Program-made: the position numbers and the translations under genes
From: Sorex araneus
Lineage: Eukaryota > Chordata > Mammalia > Eulipotyphla > Soricidae
Assembly (NCBI RefSeq): GCF_027595985.1
Contig: NC_073313.1
Coordinates: 102,721,552-102,785,551, forward strand
Length of the DNA stretch: 64,000 bases
Direction of reading: 5' to 3'
In this document: positions 35,433-47,784 of the stretch, one piece after another
How positions within the stretch are numbered: the first letter of the stretch is position 1
Layout: each line of letters opens with the position of its first letter
Notes under the pieces: generated by a model
Database searches by the model: none
What the model saw: the letters and a program-made list of their open reading frames with translations, nothing else
What the model was told of the DNA's origin: nothing

Positions 35433-36848
35433 CATGAGGAGAATTTTTAAAACCAAAGCAACTCAGTTTCTTAATTGGCCTTCAGATCATAATTATAGCT
35501 TTCATCTTCTTACTCCTCTCTCTACTTTATGCTCCTGTTTTGTTTCATAAACACCTTATTTGTTGTTCTTCACTGTTTAGTAGTGTACTGAAAGCTTTGG
35601 AAGCCCCATATGAGAAGAGTTGCATTGGTTAATATTCTGCTACCAACTTCTCTGTCTAGGTAACAAAATTCAACTGCTTAGCTGAATATTTTATAGAAAA
35701 TATTATTAATTTTTCAGTCACTTTAAGCCTGAACCCATAACCTGTCCTCAATACTGGTCCTTGAACCATTATATTTATTAACAGTGGAGTAGGCCAATGG
35801 TATTTAACATTTCTTCACCTGCAGATTGACACTGATTCATAGTCTGGTGGTTGAACACGGCTAGTATATAATGTATCAATATCATGCTACAACAGTTATT
35901 AGGTAATATGCCAAAATTCCCTTCAATGGTAAGAGGTAGAACATAGATATAAATTTGAATTCATCTTATTCCAAAATTCACGCTTGTGATTCTAGTTTGT
36001 GTCCTAGAAAAAAATTAAGGCTAAAATAAAATGTGAGAAATAATTGGCAGAAAATGAGAGGAAATTGTTCTTTTTTCTATGTCCACAATTCCTAATGAGC
36101 AGGTCTTTTGTGTGGGCAGTAGTAAAATGGAAAGTAGATAAGAAAGTTGCTACAAAGAGTGGAGACAGAGTGCAGACTGAGACAAACCCTTGCAAAATAA
36201 TATTTTACAAAGTTAATAATTTACAAGAAAATAAAACAAATAAGAGATAGGGGGAGAAAAATCAACTTAGACCTTGAGGGGGTGTTTTTTTTCATTTTCT
36301 GGGAAGTGTGGTATATAAAACAGAGAGAGTAACCCTTGTTTCTCCAGTTTGCAGTAATATATCATTAATTATGAAAAGATTCTCCCCTGATTTACAGACC
36401 TCCATAGTACCCATCAATATCAAAAACCCCTATTATTTACTTAGTAAAAAATAAACCCCTATTATTTATTTATATATATGCTCTCTCCATATATATAAAT
36501 GTAAACTCTATGAAGATTCTTGCTATCTCAACTTCCCTGATGTAAAGCAATAAGTATCAGAACTGAATAAACAACAACACAATAATAAAGTGACATTAAT
36601 ACCAACACCTCACCATAAGATATATTGTCTAGATTGATAGTAAAGAAACAGTGACACTAAAGAAAAAAATTAAAGACTAGGGTTTAATAGGCATTTACGG
36701 GTTCTTCAGGCCTGTAAGGATGCCTATGTATTCTTTCTCAGTCCACGTATTTCATTCTCTAGTACATTATAAAAAACCTGCAAAGAATAAAAGTTCAAGG
36801 TCATATGGCTTTAGAGGTGAATTGAAGTCTCCACATATTCTAAAGGGC
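34808..36848. other. Intergenic, AT-rich, with a (TA)n run
   Basis: There is no supported gene. A (TA)n microsatellite lies at about 35398-35430. The paired short frames near 36004-36250 are on opposite strands of the same sequence and have no recognisable domain. Confidence 0.5.
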
Positions 36849-36864
36849 CTGATACTCATAATTT

Positions 36865-37053
36865 ATTCTTTTTTTTAAATTTTATTTTATTGAATCACCA
36901 TGATATACAGTTTCAAGCTTTCATGTTTGAGTTACAATCATACAATGTTCAAACACCCATCCCTCCACCAGTTCACATTCCTCACCAACAATCTTCCCAG
37001 TATACTCCCCCTTCCCCACCCTCCCCCTACCTTTCTGGCAGATAATTCCCCAC

Positions 37054-37118
<65 letters not shown>

Positions 37119-38238
37119 GTCTGTCTACTTTTGGGCATTATGATTTGCAACATAGATACTGAGAGGCCATCACTTTTGGTCCTTTATCTACTTTCAGTAC
37201 ACATTTCCCATCCCGATCAATCCTTCCAACCATCATTTTCATAGTGATCCCTTCTCTATTCTAGCTGCCTTCTCCCTCACTCATGAGGCAGGCTTCAAAC
37301 TATGGAGCAATCTTCCTGGCCCTTGTGTCTACTGTCATTGGGTGTCAGTCTCATGTTATTTTATACTCCACAAATGAGTGCAGTCCTTCTATGTCTGTTC
37401 CTCTCTTTCTGACTCATTTCACCTAGCATGATAATCTTCATATCTATTCACTTACAAGCAAATTTCAGGACTTCATCTCTCCTAACAGCTTCATAATATT
37501 GCATTGTGTAGATGTACCAAAGTTTCTTTAACCAGACATCTGTTCTCAGGCACTCGGGTTGTTTCCAGATTTTGGCTATTGTGAACAGTGTTGCAATGAA
37601 CATATAGGTACAAATGTCATTTCTACTATGCTTTTTTGCATCCTCGGGATATATTCCCAAAAGTGGGAATATATGGAAGTTCATATGGAAGTTCAATTTC
37701 TAGTTTTTGAAGGATTGTCCATATTGTTTTCCAGAAAGGCTGGATCAGTGGGCATTCCCACCAACAGTTGAAGAACGTCCCTTTTCCCCCACATGCATGC
37801 CAGCACTGGTTGCTTTTGTTCTTTTGAATGCGTGCCAGTCTCTGTGGTATGAGATGATATCTCATTGTAGTTTTGATATGCATCTCCCTGATGATTAGCA
37901 ATGTGGAGCATTTTTTCATGTACCTTTAGACCACTTGTATTTCTTTTCTTGAGGAATTTTTTGTTCATTTCCTCTCCCCATTTTTTGATGGGGTTGGAGG
38001 TTTTTTCTTGTTCAATTCTACTAGTGTCTTGTATATCCTGCATATTTATCCCTTACCAGATGGGTATTGGGTAAACATTCTTTCCCGTTCTGTGGACTCT
38101 CTCTGTATTTTGGTCACTTTTGAAGTGCAGAAGCTTCTTAGTTTGATGTAGTCCTGTTTGTTTTTGTTTGTTTCCACTTGCTTGGTCAGTGGTGTTTCAT
38201 CCTTAAAGATGTTCTTTGCTTCAATATTATGGAGGTTT
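36865..38238 (-). mobile_element. Antisense 5'-truncated L1
   Basis: The 16-bp target duplication CTGATACTCATAATTT lies at 36849-36864 and 38239-38254. It contains the 3' UTR and the ORF2 C-terminal end on the minus strand (WWECPLIQPFWKTIWT region near 37770). A (CT)n then (GTCT)n microsatellite at 37057-37125 grew inside its 3' UTR. Confidence 0.9.
37057..37125 (+). repeat. (CT)n / (GTCT)n microsatellite
   Basis: About 28 CT units are followed by four GTCT units, inside the L1 3' UTR. The long Leu/Ser and Arg/Glu frames across it are artefacts of the repeat. Confidence 0.95.
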
Positions 38239-38254
38239 CTGATACTCATAATTT

Positions 38255-38610
38255 TAAAACTCTTGCATGAAGTAGAAGAAACAAAAACTATCAGATAATT
38301 TCCACAAAATTAACATCATCTTGTTACAAAAATCTGATGAAAACAATAGGAGCATATGCTTCATGAGCCCATGTTCTTCCGTGCTCACCAAGGCCTAGCA
38401 CATGTGGTGCCTGAGCACATGTGTCGCCCACATCTCCTATCTTGAGATGTGTACTTTTTTATCTAATGCTGGGGTGTGTGTAGGGAACCCGTGTCCTCCC
38501 TTGAGCGTGTTACTTTCACGCTTTCCCTCCCTCTTCTCCTTCAAAAACCTCCAAATAAAATCTGTTTTCTTCAAAAACAACATTAATAAAAATATTGTTC
38601 AAATATACCC
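38255..38610. other. Intergenic, no gene seen
   Basis: Mixed sequence without a recognisable feature. The region 38360-38520 resembles neither L1 nor the SINEs in this window. Confidence 0.4.
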
Positions 38611-41600
38611 TATGATCAGAGACACAAATATACAAAATATAATTGCATATATTGATGCATTCAGCATCAATATATTAAAACATTATGCACTACAGTCACG
38701 TGTGTTTTATCCCAAGGATCCAAGTATGGTTCAGTGTTCACAAATCACTTAAAGTTAATGTAATAAACCACATTAATAAAAGAAAGATTAAGAACAATCT
38801 CTACAGATGGAGAGAAACTGACGATAGTGAGCACACATTCATGATTAAAACCCTCAATAAAATGGCAGTTCAAGGAAGCTATCTCATTATCTTAAAACAA
38901 CAAACCCATAGCTAACGTCACAGTTAGTGGGGAAAAATTTAAAGTGTTTCCTCTAAAGTCAGTCACATGACAAGTGAGTTTGTTTTCACAATTATTATTC
39001 TTCAATAAATTTCTAGATGTCCTAATCACTACAATCAGATAATAAAAAGAAATGAAAGGAATCCAAGTTGGTAAAGAAGTTACATATCCACTATCCAAAA
39101 ATCACACTATATTGTACATAGGAAACAATGAAGATTCTATAAAAAAAATGAGTTGTAAACGTACATAGTAAATTAGTAGGCTAAAAATCTAGGCACAGAA
39201 ATGTATTACTGCATTCTCATATGAAACAATGAAGCAGATGAGAAATGTAAAAAATAATCCATTTATAGTCAGGCTAAAAACACAGACATCAAAATAAACC
39301 GCAAGTATTTAAAGTATTATTAAACAAAGGAAGCAAAAGACCTATTTAGTGAACACTATAATTCATTGCTGAAAGAAATAATAAAAGAAGACACAAGTAA
39401 ATTGAAACATATTCCAATTTATTGATTGGAATATTGGACTCTAGAAAATGGAGACACATACCCTGCTCATGGATCTGAAGGATTAACATGGTAAAAATGG
39501 TAATATTCCCCAAAGCATTGTACAGATTCAGTGCAGTCCCTATAAGGATACCCAGGACATTTTTCAAAGAATTAGACAAAACATACCTGAAATTTCTATG
39601 GAGTAATAAACCCCCACAAAAAGCCAAACAATCCTAGAGAAAAAGAAATGGGTGGCATCAACCTCTCCAATCTCAAACTGTACTACAAAGCGACAGTAAC
39701 TAAAACAGCACGGTAATGATATAGAAACATACCTGTAAACCAATGGAGCTAGAGTTGGATATTCTGACGTAGACTCTCAAGTATATTATCACATATTCTT
39801 TGATAAAGGAGTAAGAAAAGAGAATTGGCGCAAGGAAGCCTCTTCAACAAGTGGTGCTGGAAAAACTGGACAGCTACATGAAAAAAAGAATGAATCAGAC
39901 CTCTCTCTTATACCAAGTACAAAAGTCTGGTCAAAATGGATTAAATACCTCAATATCAGACCTGAATCCATAAGATACATGTAGGAAAATGTAGGCAGAA
40001 CCCTCTATGACATTGAAAATAAAGGCATCTTCAAGAATTAAACACCACTGACCAAGCAAGTGTAAACAATGATAAACAAATGGGACTACTTTAAACTAAG
40101 AAGTTTCTGCATCTTAAAAGAAACAATAATTAAATACAGAAAGAGCCCACAGAATGGAAAATATATTTACCCAATATGCATCTGATAGGGCCTTAATATC
40201 CAGGATATGCAAGACACTGGTAGAACTTTACAAGAAAAAAACCTCTAACCCCATGAAAAATAGGGAGAAGAAATAAACAGAAACTTCCTCAAAGAAGAAA
40301 TTCAAATGGACAAAAGGCACAGGAAAAAGTGCTCTGCGTCACTAATCGTCAGGGAGATGCAAATCAAAACAACAATGAGGAATAATCTTACACCACAAAA
40401 ACTGGCACACATCAATAAGAACAAGAACAACCACTGCCAGTGTAGATGTGGGGAGAAAGAAACTCTTATTCATTGTTAGTGGGAATGTCGACTGGTCCAG
40501 CCTTTTTGGAAAACAATATGGATATTCCTGCAAAAACTAGAAATTGAGTTTCATATGACCTAGCAATACAACTCCTGGGAATATATCCCGGATATGCAAA
40601 AAACACAGTAGAAATGATATCTGCACTTGCATGTTTATTGTAGCATTGTTCAAAATAGCCACAATCTGAAAAAAAACCCAAGTGCTTAAGAAGAGATGAC
40701 TGGTTAAAGAAACTCTGGTACATCTACACAATGGAATGCTATGCAGCTGTTAGAAGAGATAAAATCATGAAATTTGCATATAAGTGGATAGACATGGTGA
40801 TTATCATGCTAAGTGAAATGAGTCAGAAAGAGAGAGACAAAGAAAGACTGTACTTATTTGTGTAAAACAAAGTAACATAATATAAGACTAACACCTTAGG
40901 ACAGTAGAGATAACGACCAGGAGGGTCACACTGTGAATTGGAAGCCAGCCCCACGTGATAGGGGGAAAGGTAGTTGGGATGGACTAGTAATCACTAAGTA
41001 AATGATGATTGGAGGGATTGCCCGGGATGGGAGATGTGTGTTGAATGTAGATCAATGACCAAACACGATGGCTTCTCAGTATCTGGCCTCTCTATTATAT
41101 TAACCATAATATCCCAAATTAGAGAGTGAGTAAGAAGGATGGTAAATGCCACAGGGGCAAGGAGTGGGGTGGGATGGGGCTGGCGAGTGGGACACTGGGA
41201 ACAATCACTCATCACTTGTCACTTGTCACCAAGTTGCTTATATATTTGCTTGAGCGGGCACCAGTAACATCTCCACTCATCCGTGTCGCATGCTAGTATA
41301 GTCCAATGGCGTCTGCTTGCTCCAGGAACATGAAGATCCTCAAACCGTTTGTTCAGAGTCTTGACGAAGAAGTTTGACCATCTCCTAGGTGGGTGGCCAG
41401 GCGTTCCTTTGACATCTCCTTGAATCCATTCGGTAACAGCTCTAGTCCAGCAGTCATCTCAAAATCACATTACATGTCTGGCCCATCTGATTTTCGATGT
41501 CTTGGCAAACGAGACAGTGTCCCTGATTCTCGATCGTCAAGGGAGGTCAGAACTCCAGATTTCTTCTCTCACTTGAGTGAAACATGATACTCCAAGCATA

Positions 41601-42106
41601 GCTTAGGATTCCTCTTTGGGTGATGCTAATAGCATTCTTGTTCTGTTTTTGTAGGTCCCAGGTCTCCGAGGCATATATTAGTGCAGCAAAAATGGTGGAG
41701 TCGAAAAGATGTGCCAGAGCTGGAAGTTCTTCGTCCTCTTAACAACTTCTTCTACGCTCTTGGAGGCATTCCACGCCACTCTCTTCCTCCTGCACAGTTC
41801 AGGTGCCAGGTCATTTGTCATGTTGAGTTCTCAACCTAGGTACACGTAACTTCTGTATTCGGAGATGTTTGTTCTGTTGAGAGCAAATGAAACATCAGGA
41901 ACTAGTCCATTTCTCATGAACATTGTCTTAGTGAGATTCAGCTGCAGTCCAACATTCAGCTTCTTCCTACTGGGAACAATGGTGGTGGAAAATGTGCACT
42001 GGTGGAGGGATGGGTGCTTGTGCATTGTGTGACTGACACATAATCACACAAGTTTTTAACTGTATCTCACAGTGATCCAATAAAACTTCTTTTAAAAAAG
42101 AACAAG
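38611..42106 (+). mobile_element. Sense L1 pieces (old RT segment, then younger 3' part)
   Basis: The stretch 38611 to about 39437 is a very decayed L1 RT region (an older subfamily; AATGTAATAAACCACATTAA near 38755). From about 39438 a better-preserved L1 runs through the ORF2 C-terminal region (WWECR-type motif region near 40480, with stops) to a 3' UTR and poly(A) at 42106. An RTE copy interrupts its 3' UTR at 41206-41968. Confidence 0.75.
41206..41968 (-). mobile_element. RTE-clade LINE, 5'-truncated, antisense copy
   Basis: The 12-bp target duplication ACTGGGAACAAT lies at 41194-41205 and 41969-41980. On the minus strand it starts after the catalytic box at VGLQLNLTKTMFMRNGLVPD, continues through NISEYRSYVYLG and ends with tandem ACAAGTGACAAGTG units. 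It is the same family as 4401-5822 but shorter, with many stops and indels after 41830. Confidence 0.85.
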
Positions 42107-42990
42107 AACAGTCAGTGTTAGCGTGTAGGTGGGAAGAAAGGGACTCTCTTTCATTGTTGGTGGGAATGCTGACTGGTCTAGTCTTTATGGAAAACAATAT
42201 TAATATTCCTTGAAAAACTAGAAATTGAGCTTCCATATGACCCAGAAATACCACTTCTAGGATATATCCCAAGGGTGCAAAATAGCACAGTAAAATTGAT
42301 ATCTGCACCTGTATGTTCATTTCAGCACTGTTCACAATAGCCAGAACCTGGAAACAACCCAAGTACCCGAGATCAGACAACTGGCTAGAGAAACTTTGGT
42401 ACATCTACAGAATGGAATGTTATTCAGATGTTAGGAAAGATGAAGTCAAAAAATATGCTTGTAAATGAATTGTCACGGAGAGCATCTTGCTAAGTGAAGT
42501 GAGTCAGAAAGAGAGGGACAGACATAGAATTAATGCACTCATTTATGGAATATAAAATATCATAACATGAGATTAACACCCAAGGACAGTAGAGACAGGG
42601 CCACAAAGTTTGCTCTATGGTTGGAAGCCTGACTTATGACCTGGGGTAGAGGGCAGCTGAGATAGAGAAGGAATCACTAAGTCAATGATGGTTGGAGGGA
42701 TCCCTCCAGATAGAAGATGTGTGCTAAAAGTAGATAAAGGATCAAACATGATAGCCTCTCATTATCTGCATTGTGAACCATATAATGCCCATAAGTAGAG
42801 AGAGAGTAAGAGGGAAACTGCCATAGAGGCAAGGGGAGGGGTGGGATCGTTAAGGGGGGTTAGGTACTAGGGACATTGGTAGTGGAAAATATACACTGGT
42901 GGATGGATGGGTGTTCTATCATTGTATGACTGAAACTCAAATATGAAAGCTTTGTAAGTGTTACTCACGATGATTCAATAAAAAATTTAA
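42107..42990 (+). mobile_element. Second sense L1 3' end
   Basis: Directly behind the previous poly(A) is another L1 3' part: ORF2 C-terminal region (GGGAATGCTGACTGG at 42161), then 3' UTR, then GATTCAATAAAAAATTTAAA near 42970. It is a tandem L1 of the same sense, either a separate insertion or the remainder of an older L1 host. Confidence 0.7.
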
Positions 42991-42999
42991 AAATAAAGA

Positions 43000-44940
43000 A
43001 AGTTATCTAATTTTCAAACAACTTATCTTCAACTAAAGATATTATGATTTAAAAAGTTTTATATATTGTAAACCACTATTAAAAAAGATATTATAATGGT
43101 TAACAATTCTATTAATAATTGTTCCTCATGCACATAATGCACAATATCCATCACCAGCTACTCATCTTCCTCCCTCAAGGACCCCAACAACCCTCCATAT
43201 CAACCCACCCCACAATTAAATTTTGTGGATCAGAACTCTCCTTATGCTGGATTTGGACCCTTTGTTGCTATCTAGCTGTGTACCTTTATGTCCCATATGA
43301 AGAGAGATAATTCTATATTTATCTATATTTTCTATATTTTTCTGTATAATTTCACTCAGAATGATATTCTCTAGTTCCATTCATGTTTCTCAAAATTCCA
43401 TAATTTTTATTAGAGCTATGTATTATTCCATTGTGTATATATGCCACAACTTCTTGATCCATTAATGTGTACTTGGAATTTGGACTGTTTACAATATCTT
43501 GGCTATTGTACTAAGTGCAGCTATGAACGTAGATGTGTATATTGATGTTTTTGTGTTTTGAGGATACCAAGAAGTGGTATCATTGGGTTGTATGAGAATT
43601 CTCTACCCACTTTTAGAGAAGTCTCCATATTTCTTCCCCTAGAGGTTATATCAAAAAACAATCCCACAAGTAATGCAAGAGGGTACTTTCTCCCCACAAC
43701 TCAACCAATACTGTTTGCAGACTTTTGAATATATGTAATTTTCACATGTGTGATGACATTTAATTAATGTTTTGATTTGCTTTTTCCTAATCATGAATGA
43801 CAATGAGAAACTTTTTACAAACATGACCGTTAGCGATATGTAGGTCTTCTTTTCGGGAACATTTTTTATATCCATACCCAATGGATGGGGTTGTTGGATT
43901 TTTTTTGTTGTTGAGTTTTGTGAATGTTTCATTATTCTGGATATCAACACTTAACCTGACTGTGTACAACTGATATTTTCTCTCATTTAATAGGATGTAT
44001 TTTTATTAGAGTTTGAGCTTCTTTTGCTGTGAAAAAAATTTAATTTGAAGTAATCGAATTTATAATTTTTAAAAATTTTTTGGTGTTTCTTTGCTCAAGG
44101 GAACCTATGAAGTGCCAGCAATCGAATCTGCCTCTATTGTGTGCAATAAAATTGTCACACATACTGTTCTATCACTCTGCCTCTGTTCATTTTTGTTTTT
44201 GTTGCCTTTGCCACTGTGATCATCTAATTAAAATTCTTCTTGGTCAACTTCATGGAGAGGTATGTTAATGAATTCCTTAATTAATTTTATAGATTTACGA
44301 TCTAATTTTGGACTGGAACGATAGCACAGCAGGTAGGGCGTTGCTTTGCATGTGGCCGACACAGGTTTGATTCCTCCGCCCCTCTCAGGAGAGCCCGGCA
44401 GGCTGCCGAGAGTCTCCTACCCACACAGCAAAGCCTGGCAAGCTACCGGTGGCGTATTCAATATGCCAGAAACAGTAACAAGTCTCACTGGTGCCCGCTC
44501 AAGCAAATCGATGAAAAACGGGACAACAGTGCTACAGTGCAGTGACATGATCTAATTTTGAGGTCTTTAATCCATTTTGAGTTTACTTTTCTGAGAGATG
44601 TTAGGTGTGGTTCAAATTTTATATTTTTATCCATGGCTATCCAGTTCTCCCAGGGCCATTTTTGAAGAGATTCTTTTGCTCCACTTCATATAATTAGCTC
44701 CTTTGAGTAGGCTTGTTGGCCATAAGTATGGGGACTTTAGTCAGAACAATTGGAAACTTAGTTCTATCCCATTGATTGTAGGATTAGCTTTCTTCCAGTG
44801 CCACATTGTATTGAACATAATAGCTTTGAAGTAAAATTCACTGTTAGGAAATGTAATGCCTCCCATCTTATTTTGTTTTCTTAAGTCTCCTTTGGCTAAT
44901 CGGAGAGCATTATGCATTCCAAAGACATTTAAACGTTTTT
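43000..44940 (-). mobile_element. Older antisense L1 subfamily, with a SINE inside
   Basis: On the minus strand this is decayed L1 3' UTR and ORF2 from an older subfamily. The segment around 43430-43480 (TTCCATTGTGTATATATGCC, ACTTCTTGATCCATTAATG) resembles the general placental L1 consensus more than the shrew-specific copies. A SINE splits it at 44311-44548, after which it continues to about 44935. Confidence 0.65.
44311..44548 (+). mobile_element. RTE-tailed shrew SINE
   Basis: The 12-bp target duplication GATCTAATTTTG lies at 44299-44310 and 44549-44560. It has the head (GGAACGATAGCACAGCAGG), the middle and the tail TCACTGGTGCCCGCTCAAGC. A short internal deletion removed the GGAGACGTTA part before TCACTGG. 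Confidence 0.9.
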
Positions 44941-44943
44941 TTT

Positions 44944-46243
44944 TTTAATTTTTATTAGTGAATCACCATGAGGTACAGTTACAGACTTACACACTTTTGT
45001 GCTTGTGTTTCAGTCATAAAAAGTTCAAGGAGTACCCATCCCTTCTTGAGAAAGTTTCTGTTTATTTAATTGCCCCATTTTCTGATGGGGTTGGATGTTT
45101 TCTTTTTTTTATTGAATCACCATGAGAAAAGTTACAAAGCTTTCAGGTTCAAGTATCAGTCATACAATGATAAAACACCAATACCTTCACCAGTGCACAT
45201 GTTCCACCACCCAGAATCCCAGTATACCTCCCATCCCACCCACCCCCAACCGGTGTGGCTGATGATTTTCACTTTAATCTCTCTTTACTTTGATTGTATT
45301 CAATATTTCAACAGAAACCTCGCTATTATTATTTGTAATTTCCCCCAACAATCAGACCTGCTGAAAATGCATCATTTGATAATTTGTTTTCCATTGTTGA
45401 GAATGAAGAGCATATAAGGTCACAAGATGTTTTCTTCTTGTAGAGTTCAACCAATGCCTAATATATTGTGATGTCAACCCCATATCAAATGGATATTGGG
45501 TGAATATCCTTTCCCATTCTGTATATTGTCTTGGTATTTTGGTTACTGAATCTTTTGAGGTGCAGAAGCTTCTTAGTTTAAGATAGTTCCATTTGTTTAT
45601 CTCTGTTTCCACTTGGTTGGTCAGTGACATGTCATCTTTGAAGATACCTTTAGCTTCAATATTGTGGAGGGTTTTGCCAACCTTGTTTTCAATGTACCTT
45701 ATAGATTCTTTTCCGTTGGTGAGGTCCTTAATCCATTTTGATCTGACTTTTGTGCATGGTGTTAGGTCGAGGTCTAAGTCCATTTTTTGCGTGTGGTTGA
45801 CCAGTTATGCCAGCACCATTTGTTAAAGAGGCTTTCCTTGCTCCCCTTCACATTTCTTGCTCCCTTATCAAAGATTAGATGTTCATACATTTGGCGTTGT
45901 GTGTAGGGATATTCCACCCTGTGCCATTGAACAGCAGCTCTACCTTTGTTCTGTGCTGTTTTAATTGTTACCGCTTTGTAGTAGAGGTTGAAGTTGGGGA
46001 TGGTGATGCCTCCCATCGTCTTTTTCCCAAGAATTGCTTTAGCTATTCGTGTGGGGTTGTTGTTCCATATGAATTGCAGGAGTACTTAATCAATTTCTTT
46101 GAAGAATTTCATGGGTATCCTTATAGGGATCGCATGCAATCTGTATAACGCTTTGGGGAGTATTGCCATTTTGGTAATGTTAATTCTCCCAATCCATGAG
46201 CAGGGGATATGTTTCCATTTCCTCGTGTACTCTTTAATTTCAC
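44944..46243 (-). mobile_element. Antisense L1 with internal deletion and a nested insertion
   Basis: TTTAAACGTTTT/TTTAAATGTTTT borders both ends as a target duplication. The 3' UTR (44944 to about 45050) jumps directly to ORF2 sequence (TTCTTGAGAAAGTTTCTG), so about 1 kb is deleted. It is then split at 45104-45428 by a composite-family 3' end. The ORF2 remainder (45429-46243) is open in part at 45783-45352. Confidence 0.75.
45104..45428 (-). mobile_element. Composite-family retroposon, 5'-truncated
   Basis: The target duplication GATGTTTTCTT flanks it (left near 45092-45102, right near 45428-45438). On the minus strand its AT-rich middle (AAATTACAAATAATAATAGC) and its 3' end match the element at 30521-31379. 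It lacks the GC-rich 5' part. Confidence 0.7.
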
Positions 46244-46793
46244 GAATTTAAATGTTTTGAATGTGCTTTGGTTGCACCAAACCTAATGCACCAAAGGGAA
46301 CATTGTCATATATAACATTGATTTAAATATAGAATAAAATTTAGAAAAATTATAACCCAATCCCTTTATGAAAGCAAAATCTGCGCCATAATCTCAGTGC
46401 AGTATTTTAGGATTGATTTCATCATTTGTTTATTGAAGTGACTTATATACCTTGATACATTGATCATTCATAAATTTGGGTTTTATCATTTGTCAAGCTA
46501 GGGAAATGCTAATCAAATCACCTCCTGTGGTTCTACAATATCATATAAGATTAAGGGCAACAAAGCACTTTTTCACTGCTTCATAAATAATGCATGTATA
46601 CACTGTTTGAAAATTATCTTCATTCCTTTATTGAATAATTTCTGGGAAGCAATTGCTTAATTTCTGGAGTAAATCCCCTATCTTTTAGAGGAATAATTCT
46701 AGCCAGAAAAATGACCATGGGGGACAAAATCTAGTAATCTCGGTGATTCTTCGAAAAAAGTTAAAAGGTCTCCTTTAAAAAACAAGAGAGGGG
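46244..46793. other. Intergenic, no gene seen
   Basis: AT-rich sequence between an L1 and two SINEs. Nothing recognisable was found. Confidence 0.45.
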
Positions 46794-46985
46794 GCTGGAG
46801 CGATAGCACAGCGGGTAGGGCGTTTGCCTTGCACGCGGCCGACCCGGGTTCGATTCCCAGCATCCCATATGGTCCCCTGAGCACCGCCAGGGATAATTCC
46901 TGAGTGCAGAGCCAGGAGTAACCCCTGTGCAGAGCCAGGTGTGACCCAAAAAGCAAAAAAATAATAAAAATAAAATAAATAAAAA
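46794..46985 (+). mobile_element. A-tailed shrew SINE (SOR-type), near consensus
   Basis: A sharp tRNA-like head, with A-box ATAGCACAGCGGG and B-box GGGTTCGATTCCC, is followed by CAGCATCCCATATGGTCCCC, GAGTAACCCCTGTGCAGAGC and an (AATAAA)n-rich tail. The near-perfect state suggests a young insertion. This form has an A-rich tail, so L1 would be the expected partner. Confidence 0.9.
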
Positions 46986-46995
46986 GAATAAAAAA

Positions 46996-47188
46996 CAAGA
47001 GAAACTGGGGGCTGAAGTGATAGCACAGTGGGTAGGGCGTTTGCCTTGCATACGGCTGACCCGGGTTTGATTCCCAGCATCCCATATGGTACCCCAGCAC
47101 TGCCAGGAGTAATTCCTGAGTGGAGATACAGGAGTAACCCCTGTAGATCGCCAGGTGTGACCCGAAAAGCCGAAAAAAAAAACAGGAG
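46996..47188 (+). mobile_element. A-tailed shrew SINE, second tandem copy
   Basis: It follows the previous SINE directly. The shared flanking motif AAAACARGAGA, before, between and after the two copies, is the target duplication, so the second SINE inserted next to the first. It has a clear B-box (GGGTTTGATTCCC) and a short A tail. Confidence 0.9.
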
Positions 47189-47429
47189 AAACTTTATATC
47201 AGGTGGCATTGTATATGGCACTAACTAATGGTATATATGGTTCTCTACTATATTGAGAAAGGTTAAAAACATATAGTTCTCCTCTACTAGATAAAGAAAA
47301 GTTAAAAATAGTTAGCAATTAATCACTATATTAATCATTACTCAATCAATTAACTAATCACTAATTGACTTTGTTGATTTATTTTCTAATAATTCTGTTT
47401 TTCCTTCAAGTAGTTTGGAACAAATAGTA

Positions 47430-47672
47430 TGAAGCAATATTACAGTGGTTAGAGCGTTTGCCTTGCATGCAGCTGACCTGGGTTCGAATCCTCCATCTCT
47501 CTTGGAAAGCCCAGAAAGATGCAGAGAGTATCTCTCCCGCACAGCAGAGCCTGGCAGCTACCGTGGCGTATTTGATATGCCAAAAACAGTAACAACAAAT
47601 CTCACAATGGAGATGTTACTGGTGCCCACTCGAGCAAATCAATGAACAATTGGATGACAGTGATACAGTCAT
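47430..47672 (+). mobile_element. RTE-tailed shrew SINE
   Basis: A head (GAAGCAATATTACAGTGG), B-box GGGTTCGAATCC, middle CTTGGAAAGCCCAGAAAG and tail GGAGATGTTACTGGTGCCC, ending in GTGATACAGTCATACTGTG. The target duplication is not clear. Confidence 0.8.
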
Positions 47673-47784
47673 ACTGTGATATACCTGCTAAAAGGGCAAA
47701 ATAAGAAGCCTCATTTATGAAAGGAAGGATATGATGACTAGTGCAATAAGTTTCAAGTATGAAATAAAATTTAATGTAACACAT

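Noticed and set aside
37057..37125. Possible CRISPR-like or satellite repeat
   Set aside because: It is a simple dinucleotide microsatellite. No spaced direct repeats of CRISPR type occur anywhere in the window, and the DNA is mammalian.
46794..46870. tRNA gene
   Set aside because: The A and B boxes are those of a SINE head. The body continues into a SINE and the same head recurs many times.
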